A DNA stretch of 13,176 nucleotides from Planctomycetota bacterium. Lineage in GTDB: Bacteria > Planctomycetota > Planctomycetia > Planctomycetales > Planctomycetaceae. Under the pieces are notes generated by a model. It saw only the letters and a list, made by a program, of their open reading frames with translations, did no database searches and was not told the DNA's origin. The position numbers were made by a program, and so were the translations under genes. Each line of letters begins with the position of its first letter. Position 1 is the stretch's first letter. Below are positions 8,031 to 13,176 of the stretch, in pieces. The stretch lies in contig JAADHY010000482.1 of the NCBI GenBank assembly GCA_013151585.1, positions 1-13,176 on the forward strand, in the 5' to 3' direction.

Positions 8031-8857
8031 TTTGTTTTTGCTCCGGACGTGATGGCGGCTCCCCCGGGATTCCGAGCCCGTGACACAACAAATGACTGAA
8101 ATGACAAATTCGCCCCAGGGTTCGCCAAAGCGGCAGCACACCAAAACGGCTCGCAGGGGATGTCATAAGGGGTGATGGAGCAAACACTCGCGTCCAGCCT
8201 CCCGCTTGCGGGAGCGGGTGGGGCGCCGAAGGCGAGTGGGTGAGGGCCGCCTCCCCCCGACTCTCTCCCCCACGGCTGCGCCGCGGGGACGAGGGGGGCT
8301 TCAAATCCGACGTTTTCGGTTGGTTTTTGGATTCTGTTGGGTTCCTCGATTTACCATTTGAGAACTCAGTCCCAGGACGCACAGGACGGGTGGCGGGCGG
8401 CTGGGGCGGAACGCAGTGAGCCCCCGAGGCTATCCGCAGGATCCGGGAAACCTACCCAGACCACGCGGCGGGTACAGATCTCCCTACCGAAAGAGAGAAA
8501 GGGCTCGCCCAAAGGCAAGGGGAAATGCGACTGCATCGCAACTCAATTCAACGGAAACAGAAGGACATGCAGCTACAATAAAAGGGGATTGCGAACGCCA
8601 GCTACCGCCAATCGGTCGCTTGAGTACTGCGGGATTCCCCCTCAAGCGTCCGCGTCATGCGTATGGGCGGAGAAGCCTGTAAGCGCGAGATGAGTCGGGT
8701 GGAATGTGGCCGACCACCGCCGTGCGAGAACAATGGTAAACCGCTGACCGCCACAGCGAAAAAGTTGTGGGGCACGGCCGCGGACTTCTCGCGGGGGGCA
8801 TGCCAGGCCCCAGTTCCGCGCTATGGGTAGGCTTCTCGAACAGTCAAGATATCCGTC
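8031..8857. other. Intergenic region with REP-like element, no supported gene
   Basis: No frame here has a recognisable domain. Apart from the GC-rich palindromic element at 8190-8300, I see only low-information sequence. The stretch 8640-8850 is open in several frames, without a ribosome site or motif that would support a gene. Confidence 0.45.
8190..8300. repeat. REP-like GC-rich palindromic element
   Basis: A perfect palindromic hairpin, CTCCCGC-TT-GCGGGAG at 8199-8214, is followed by GGGTGAGGGC-type sequence and a C-run/G-run arm (8251-8297). The composition resembles dispersed extragenic palindromic elements of GC-rich bacteria. A related 13-base core (CTCCCGCAAGCGG) occurs at 4588-4600 in the other large intergenic region. 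Confidence 0.5.
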
Positions 8858-9214
8858 ATGAGACAAAGGCCTTTCCTACTGCTGCGGCTCGGTCTAGGCG
8901 CAATGCTCCTGGTGGTCGCCGCGATGCTGATGCGAGGGATCGACCTAGGCCCGTACGACGTCTCGATGTATTCAGGCGGCGGAACGATTACAGATTCAGG
9001 GTGTTGGTGTTACCCAAGGTATCGGATTTCCTTCCAAGAAATCCGGTTGTCGGAAACGGCAACTCATAAGTACGCTATTTCACACGCTCCGCCATGCAAT
9101 ATGTCCTTCGGGTTTCGGGTGGTCAGCGCCACGGAGAACGGGAAGCCCGTGTCGGTTCAGCAGGTAGCAGGGCTTTTACCGTCGGTCGATGTGGCGCTAA
9201 GGAGCCGCACATTA
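8858..9214 (+). pseudogene. Membrane-anchored hypothetical protein, 3' end replaced by an insertion sequence
   Basis: The frame begins MRQRPFLLLRLGLGAML and has one hydrophobic segment (about 6-25), so it is a signal-anchored or secreted protein. Residues 26-119 form a soluble part with several aromatic residues and cysteines (GCWCYPRY near 48-55) and no family I recognise. It is the only plus-strand gene candidate in the window. Coding sense stops at about residue 118, where the terminal repeat of the ISAzo13-type element begins. The frame continues artificially through the element as antisense of the transposase. Joining 9214 to 10504 gives only five more codons before a stop, so either the native C-terminus was lost or the protein was about 124 residues long. 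The ribosome site is weak. Confidence 0.5.
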
Positions 9215-9237
9215 ATAAGTTACCGAAATTCTTTATT
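9215..9237 (+). repeat. Left terminal inverted repeat of the insertion sequence
   Basis: It begins ATAAGTTACCGAAAT. It partly overlaps a perfect 8-bp hairpin (ACCGAAAT 9222-9229 / ATTTCGGT 9235-9242) that contains the transposase stop codon. Confidence 0.6.
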
Positions 9238-10447
9238 TCGGTTTGGGATGAATTTCATAATTCCATTCGGCGTGGAAGTTATTGGGCTTAATGTGAATCT
9301 CAGCCAACTCGGCGTCGCTGATTTTGCGGCCTTTTGCGTACTTCCGCTCATCCAGCCAAGCGTGGGCTTCCAAGCCCTCTCCGGTCCGCGTCGAGCCGAT
9401 CAGGTTCACCACAATCTCCAATGTCTCCAGCGGAACGCCCTGCCAGTTCCGCGTGATGTGGCAAAACAGCCGGGGCTCGATCTTGTTCCACTTGCTCGTG
9501 CCGGACGGGTAGTGGCACACCTCGAGGATCATCCCGGTCTCGTCCGTCAAACGCTGAAGCTCCCACAACCAGAGCCGAGTTCGCGGGCTGTTGCTCCCCC
9601 CGCTGTCGGCCGTGATCAACAGACGTTGCACCGAGCCATAACGCCTGTGCCCCATCCGTTCCCACCAGCGGCGAATCGAGGCCACCGCAAACTCCGCCGT
9701 GTCATGCCCAACGCCCACCGACACGCCCGCTTCGTTACACGACAAATCATACACTCCATAAGGAACCGCCTTCCCCAGCGCCGGGTCGGGGAAATCGTGA
9801 CACTTCACCGGTACCGGATCGCCTTTCCGCCGATACGTCCGGCCCGGATTCTTCATATTTCCCAGCGGTTCCTTCTTCTTCGTGTCCACCGAAATCGCTG
9901 GCTGACCTCGCCGCTGCTGGGCCTTCACACGCCGGGCGATGTGTTCAAACTGGGCGTTCCGATCCGGGTGCTGTTTCCCTTCAATCCTCTTCCGGTTCGA
10001 CTGCAGACTGTAGCCCTGCGCCTTCAACAGCGAAGCCACTTTCGTCGCGCTGACGACGAACCCCTGCGCCTGCAGTTCCTCGGCCAACCGACGGGTGCTC
10101 TTGCACGTCCATCGCAACGGGGCGTTCGGATCGCCCCGCGTGGCCGGCTCGATCAGGTCCTCCAGAGCCGTGATCAGACCCGGCTGCTCTTCTTCGCGCG
10201 ACCGGCGTCCAGCTCCCGGACGCCGCTGGCGGTCGGCCGGCAGCGGGTCCGGCCCTTGCAGCTCGCGAATCCCGTTTCGGATGGTCCGATCGGACATCCC
10301 CGTGGCCGCAGCGACGGCGCTGATGCCCCCCCAACCCAGCGACCGGGCTTCCACCGCCGCCCAGCGCCGCCTCCCTCGCTCGTCCAGCTCCGGGAGCATA
10401 GCGCGATACTTCTCACGAATCCGTTCGATGATTTCTGCATCTCGCAT
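9233..10447 (-). CDS. ISAzo13-family DDE transposase
   Basis: This 404-residue transposase looks complete. The N-terminal third holds a helix-turn-helix region (AVAAATGMSDRTIRNGIREL, about 45-64) and a second DNA-binding region with the family's STRRLAEELQAQG...VSATKVASLLKAQGYSLQ pattern (117-149). The catalytic core has the expected three acids: D188 in ISVDTKKKE, D281 in ITADSGGSN and E324 in KWNKIEPRLF. The GNMKNPGR stretch (196-203) right after the first Asp is typical of ISAzo13. The start is an ATG with only a weak upstream GGTGG. No frameshift is present, so the element may still be active. Confidence 0.93.
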   Translation of the reverse strand: MRDAEIIERIREKYRAMLPELDERGRRRWAAVEARSLGWGGISAVAAATGMSDRTIRNGIRELQGPDPLPADRQRRPGAGRRSREEEQPGLITALEDLIEPATRGDPNAPLRWTCKSTRRLAEELQAQGFVVSATKVASLLKAQGYSLQSNRKRIEGKQHPDRNAQFEHIARRVKAQQRRGQPAISVDTKKKEPLGNMKNPGRTYRRKGDPVPVKCHDFPDPALGKAVPYGVYDLSCNEAGVSVGVGHDTAEFAVASIRRWWERMGHRRYGSVQRLLITADSGGSNSPRTRLWLWELQRLTDETGMILEVCHYPSGTSKWNKIEPRLFCHITRNWQGVPLETLEIVVNLIGSTRTGEGLEAHAWLDERKYAKGRKISDAELAEIHIKPNNFHAEWNYEIHPKPK

Positions 10448-10480
10448 GCCCGGACCGTCTCAGAAACCACCTTTTGACGC

Positions 10481-10503
10481 AATACCCATTTTCGGTTAAC
10501 TAT
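10481..10503 (-). repeat. Right terminal inverted repeat of the insertion sequence
   Basis: On the minus strand it reads ATAGTTAACCGAAAATGGG..., matching the left repeat at 16 of 23 positions. Confidence 0.6.
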
Positions 10504-10605
10504 TCTCTTGCAAGTCCTTGACTCCTTGCGTTGACATGGGCTGGTCAGTCTGCCGAAGACCTGCGGACCGTATAAACATTCATAACGCGCGAAACTCTTG
10601 CTGCG

Positions 10606-10807
10606 CTACGGAGCCAAGTTCGCGTCAATATAGGCCCCGAGGAACGCATCGACAGCGTTCACCGCATCTTGGTCCAAGTGGATCGACAAGGCGTACGTTT
10701 TCCAGGCTTCCCGAATGTGGTGCGCCCTGTTCCACGACAGCCCTCCCGCCGGGCCGTGCAACCGCCGCCAGCACCTGAACGACGTCTACCCTTTTTTCCG
10801 ACCGCAT
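10606..10807 (-). pseudogene. Small frameshifted gene remnant, function unknown
   Basis: The first frame reads MRSEKRVDVVQVLAAVARPGG. The neighbouring frame then continues as LSWNRAHHIREAW, KTYALSIHLDQDAVNAVDAF and LGAYIDANLAP, ending in a TAG at 10606-10608. Both pieces have normal protein composition, while the continuation of each in its own frame does not. The span is one base off a multiple of three, so one indel near 10740-10750 explains the break. The remnant would be about 67 residues and mostly helical. It lies 73 bases downstream of the He_PIG-like frame. I do not recognise the family, and the true N-terminus may have been longer. Confidence 0.45.
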
Positions 10808-10880
10808 CCGGCGCGCATTTCAGGCATGCGGCCAACGCTGGCGCCCTCGACCGTTTCGCGTCCGGCAAACGAGCGAGAGT

Positions 10881-11123
10881 TCACTTCTGCGATTTCTGAG
10901 AGGTGGCCTTACGGCGGACTATCACGAGGAACTCCTGTTGTGTGTAGTTATCGAGATCGCGGGAGTCCGTTTTCTGGCCGACTTCTACGACAAATCGGAA
11001 CCGGCTCGCGTGACGCGGTGTGCCGTGAATGACGCCGGCTTCTGTCACCTCCAGACCCTCAGGCAAGACAGACGGAAAGCCAAAATCGTATTCGAGCTGG
11101 TCGGGGTCTTCCAATAGCTGCAC
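10881..11123 (-). CDS. He_PIG-like (putative Ig) domain, possibly the C-terminal part of the ankyrin protein
   Basis: The segment LPEGLEVTEAGVIHGTPRHA followed by SRFRFVVEV matches the He_PIG putative immunoglobulin-like pattern (LPxGLxLxxxGxIxGTPxxxGxYxFxVxV). The GTG at 11123 is the only in-frame start codon. Protein-like sequence continues upstream of it in the same frame (ESELEFEIRLPRIEPYAAYG, then KWRPCVQLL), and the frame stays open to 11318, inside the end of the ankyrin gene, with no ATG, GTG or TTG. So the real product probably starts in the ankyrin frame and reaches this one by a +1 shift, or by an indel in this sequence. The domain usually occurs in extracellular or periplasmic proteins, which would suit a lipoprotein C-terminus. 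Confidence 0.55.
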   Translation of the reverse strand: MQLLEDPDQLEYDFGFPSVLPEGLEVTEAGVIHGTPRHASRFRFVVEVGQKTDSRDLDNYTQQEFLVIVRRKATSQKSQK

Positions 11124-11196
11124 ACAGGGGCGCCATTTGCCATAAGCCGCGTACGGTTCGATGCGTGGTAACCTGATCTCGAATTCCAGCTCACTT

Positions 11197-12198
11197 TCAG
11201 TTGTTCCGTCGATCTGGTACTCGGTCGCCCGTGCTGTTTCGATCGGTTTGTTGCGTCTTAGTTTGTTTGGCTTTTTCGCGTGCCTTGCGCTCGGCCACTT
11301 CCTGCTCTCGCAAGCGTTTTATCTCCGCAGGTTCGTAAACCATCGCTCGGTGCGCCCAGCGGTCCAGGTCTTTCAGCGCTTGTTCCAAGGTCACGCCGCA
11401 CCGTTCTTCGACGATCTTCAACAGCTCATTGTAGGCCTGCTTCAATTCGGGCGGACATCGCTCCGCTCGACCATCGCGTTGCTCGCGAGCCAACGAATGG
11501 ATCAACCTGCTATTGGAGCGTTCCCGATACTTACAGGGATCCGCGCCCGCTTTGATCAGCATCAGCGCGATGTCGTACTGGCCGAACCAAGCCACGGCCG
11601 TCATTGCTGGCGTGCTGTCCGCACTTAGGTGGTTCAGGTCCGCCCCCTTCTCGATCAACAGCCGAATGCGTTTTTTTTTCAACTCTCGGCTGATGTTCGC
11701 TGTGATGACTCGGTGCAGGACTGAATCCCCATAGAATGGATCGATCAGATTCGGATCGCCGCCGTACCGCATCACCAGATCGAAGTGATCGGGGAACCGG
11801 CTGCCGGCAGCCAAGTGGGTTACGGAATGCCCCTCGTGAATCACGTTCGTACCGAAACTGCTCTTTACCACCACGTTTGGATCGGCGCCGTGCTCCAACA
11901 ACAGCTTGAACCGCTCAATCTTGTTGTCCGGATAAGCCCACAAGAGCGGCGTCATGTTGTCTTTGCCTCGGGCGTTGACGTCCGCCCCCGCCGCGATCAG
12001 ACGCTTCATCTCGTCCAGGTCGTTCGCTTCAATGGCATGGCACAGCGCGATCACCTGCGGATCATTGAAGTAATCCTCCGCCTTCCAGCCGTATTTGCCA
12101 TGGGCGGTGCGGCTCAGGATGCGAGATGCTTTCGAGCAACCGGCCAAGAAAGCCGTCAGGACCAGTAGCGTCAGGAGCAGCAAGCGTCTGGCACCCAT
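11197..12198 (-). CDS. Ankyrin-repeat lipoprotein
   Basis: This 333-residue protein begins MGARRLLLLTLLVLTAFLAGC, a signal peptide with a lipobox and Cys21, so it is likely a lipoprotein in the periplasm. Ankyrin repeats follow: a repeat around 51-75 (AIEANDLDEMKRLIAAGADVN), then GKDNMTPLLWA...FKLLLEHGADPN, HSVTHLAAGSRFPDHFDLVMRYGGDPN, SVLHRVITA...RLLIEKGADLN and AMTAVAWFGQYDIALMLIKAGAD. The C-terminus is charged and helical (EIKRLREQEVAERKAREKAK). Ankyrin repeats bind protein partners. Similar secreted ankyrin proteins often sit beside polymorphic toxins as immunity proteins. I chose the ATG at 12198 because the signal peptide starts there; a frame 15 codons longer exists. A 9-base T-run (11671-11679) sits in a KKK stretch and is a possible slippage site. 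The last residues may not be native because of the frame change after about 11300. Confidence 0.85.
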   Translation of the reverse strand: MGARRLLLLTLLVLTAFLAGCSKASRILSRTAHGKYGWKAEDYFNDPQVIALCHAIEANDLDEMKRLIAAGADVNARGKDNMTPLLWAYPDNKIERFKLLLEHGADPNVVVKSSFGTNVIHEGHSVTHLAAGSRFPDHFDLVMRYGGDPNLIDPFYGDSVLHRVITANISRELKKKRIRLLIEKGADLNHLSADSTPAMTAVAWFGQYDIALMLIKAGADPCKYRERSNSRLIHSLAREQRDGRAERCPPELKQAYNELLKIVEERCGVTLEQALKDLDRWAHRAMVYEPAEIKRLREQEVAERKAREKAKQTKTQQTDRNSTGDRVPDRRNN

Positions 12199-12289
12199 CG
12201 CACGATTTCCAGCCCTCAGTCCAGTGTGGCCGACAATGCCCACTCTACACTACTCCGGAAGGGTGGAAATGACGATCCATCCCACCTCG

Positions 12290-12874
12290 TTAATGGCAAT
12301 GGAACCACAGGTCCCTGTCCGCCTGCTGGATCGTCTCCAGCCACCCGAGCAGTGAAACGTGAAACTCGCGGCCCGGCTCCGGGACCACTCCATCGGGCAA
12401 CCGGCGCAGCGCCTCCAGAAGCTCGCCCACCTCGGCCAGACGCAAGAACCCGTAATAGCTCCACTCGACCGAGATTCGCCGGCCGAAAAGGGGCCGGCCG
12501 ACGCCGAACCGCAGCAGCGAGTTGCGTGCCACGCCCTCCGGAACATACTCGTGAACCGCTTCGATGTACTTCCAAAAGGCCGGCATCGTCCACCGGTTCG
12601 ACTCGGTCGTCACCATCTGCTGACCATGATGAGCCAGCACAATGGCCGCCATCACGTGCACTTCGCCTTCCTCATCCAGGTCCGACCAACGGCCGCCCTC
12701 ATAGACCGCTCGGCGCAGCACCGCCAGCGACTCCTCCCGAAGGCGTTCGTCGTCGAACCGAACCATCTCATCGAACAGCCGCGTCAGTTCGTCCAGCAGC
12801 CGCTCATCCTTCGAGCCCAAAAGCGACAGCATCCTCTGCATATCGAACCCGCGAATCTCAGGACGCAGAGCCAT
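12290..12874 (-). CDS. Soluble hypothetical protein, possibly DUF7691-like
   Basis: This 194-residue protein has no signal peptide or membrane segment. It starts MALRPEIRGFDMQRMLSLLG and has an acidic helical N-terminal half (21-56), a middle region with ESNRWTMPAFWKYIEAV (91-107), and a C-terminal half with EWSYYGFLRLAEVGELLEAL (137-156) and LLGWLETIQQADRDLWFHCH (175-194). The pattern of a YYGxLxxxEVxxLLxAL helix and a final LxxWLxxAxxxxxDLxxF strand resembles DUF7691-type proteins, from memory, so the match is tentative. The ATG at 12874 has AGAAGGGA about 9 bases upstream and is preferred to a GTG-type start 13 codons earlier. It lies 91 bases upstream of the ankyrin lipoprotein gene on the same strand and may share its transcript. 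Confidence 0.6.
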   Translation of the reverse strand: MALRPEIRGFDMQRMLSLLGSKDERLLDELTRLFDEMVRFDDERLREESLAVLRRAVYEGGRWSDLDEEGEVHVMAAIVLAHHGQQMVTTESNRWTMPAFWKYIEAVHEYVPEGVARNSLLRFGVGRPLFGRRISVEWSYYGFLRLAEVGELLEALRRLPDGVVPEPGREFHVSLLGWLETIQQADRDLWFHCH

Positions 12875-13176
12875 CGTTGTTTGTCCCTTCTGCCTTCCGT
12901 ACGAGCAGCCCATCCAGGCGGCCGATCACGGGGCCGCCTCCCTCGCTGCTACTATATGGGATTTCGTGATTCTGGTACATATGCCTGCGGGCTATGAGTG
13001 AGCGAGAGCCTCACCTCGATGTTTTTGAGACGCACAGTCACGGCTGAAGAGCGTTTTCCAGACGGTGTCCCTTCTCCCCCCGGTCGGGGGTACGCGTTTA
13101 GCGTACTGGAAATTGATCTTGAGGAGAATTGCCAGATCGTGCACATTTCGCGTCGCAGGAGCGATGCGAAATGGTA
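12875..13176. other. Upstream region with hairpins, no supported gene
   Basis: No frame here looks coding. Two short adjacent hairpins occur: CCCCC-GGTC-GGGGG (13077-13090) and TACGC-GTTTA-GCGTA (13091-13105). A strong 13-bp hairpin lies at 13144-13173. A promoter for the minus-strand cluster should lie here, but I see no convincing -10/-35 pair. Confidence 0.4.
13144..13173. repeat. Strong hairpin, 13-bp stem with AGGA tetraloop
   Basis: CATTTCGC (13144-13151) pairs with GCGAAATG (13166-13173), followed by a G·T wobble and TCGC/GCGA, closed by the 4-base loop AGGA. The 11-base arm TTTCGCATCGC (complement of 13161-13171) also occurs at 5112-5122, next to the hairpin after the DUF4038 gene. 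This suggests a dispersed palindromic element. Confidence 0.6.

Larger units (their letters stand above)
9215..10503 (-). mobile_element. Complete ISAzo13-family insertion sequence
   Basis: The element is about 1289 bp, carries one transposase gene and is bounded by imperfect terminal inverted repeats: 9215-9237 and the complement of 10481-10503 agree at 16 of 23 positions, sharing the core ACCGAAA. I see no convincing target duplication: 9211-9214 is ATTA, while TCTC follows the right end. The element ends just 18 bases beyond the transposase stop on one side and 56 bases before its start on the other. Boundaries are read by eye and could be off by a few bases. Confidence 0.75.

Noticed and set aside
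8640..8857. Possible group II intron or other RNA end upstream of the hypothetical gene
   Set aside because: I looked for a domain V-type hairpin and reverse transcriptase motifs and found neither.
8858..10477. A 539-codon plus-strand open frame starting at the hypothetical gene
   Set aside because: Beyond 9214 it is the antisense of an intact transposase and Pro/Arg-rich; only the first about 118 codons look real.
12226..12997. Overlapping plus-strand frames opposite the 194-residue protein
   Set aside because: They are Pro/Arg-rich shadows without ribosome sites; the minus-strand frame has balanced composition and a supported start.

Overview
This 13.2 kb window looks like a piece of a Planctomycetota chromosome, probably from the order Pirellulales. 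That placement is inferred from gene content and moderate GC, not from a marker gene. The pointers are a DUF5060/DUF4038-type glycoside hydrolase with a Tat-like leader, a Tat-exported TIM-barrel isomerase/epimerase, a divergent Nramp-fold transporter, an ISAzo13-family insertion sequence, and long decayed spacers between genes. Almost every recognisable gene lies on the minus strand, so gene order is read from high to low coordinates. I see no rRNA, tRNA or CRISPR array.

Region 1 (2-4378) is intact and well packed. A Tat-leader TIM-barrel protein (3449-4378) and an Nramp-like membrane protein that lacks the metal-binding signature residues (1748-3232) are followed by a two-gene redox unit. 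That unit is a nine-helix membrane protein (495-1619) whose stop codon overlaps the start of a membrane-anchored Rieske iron-sulfur protein (2-502). The pair probably belongs to a quinol/cytochrome c electron-transfer complex that continues beyond the left edge.

Region 2 (4379-8857) is degraded. It holds a 760-bp spacer with nested inverted repeats, a DUF4038 hydrolase split by one frameshift near 5566, remnants of a second carbohydrate hydrolase (alpha-L-fucosidase-like, 7381-8030), and a spacer with a GC-rich REP-like element.

Region 3 (8858-10503) is a plus-strand gene for a membrane-anchored protein, cut off by a complete ISAzo13-type element (9215-10503). The element has an intact DDE transposase and imperfect 23-bp terminal inverted repeats.

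Region 4 (10606-13176) is a small minus-strand cluster: a soluble protein perhaps related to DUF7691, an ankyrin-repeat lipoprotein, a He_PIG-like (putative Ig) domain that continues in another reading frame right after the ankyrin protein, and a frameshifted remnant. The cluster resembles the immunity or accessory genes found next to polymorphic toxins, but no toxin is present, so this is speculative.

Four or five separate reading-frame breaks occur within about 6 kb. They may reflect genuine decay in an accessory region or small indel errors in a draft assembly. Telling these apart is the most useful follow-up.
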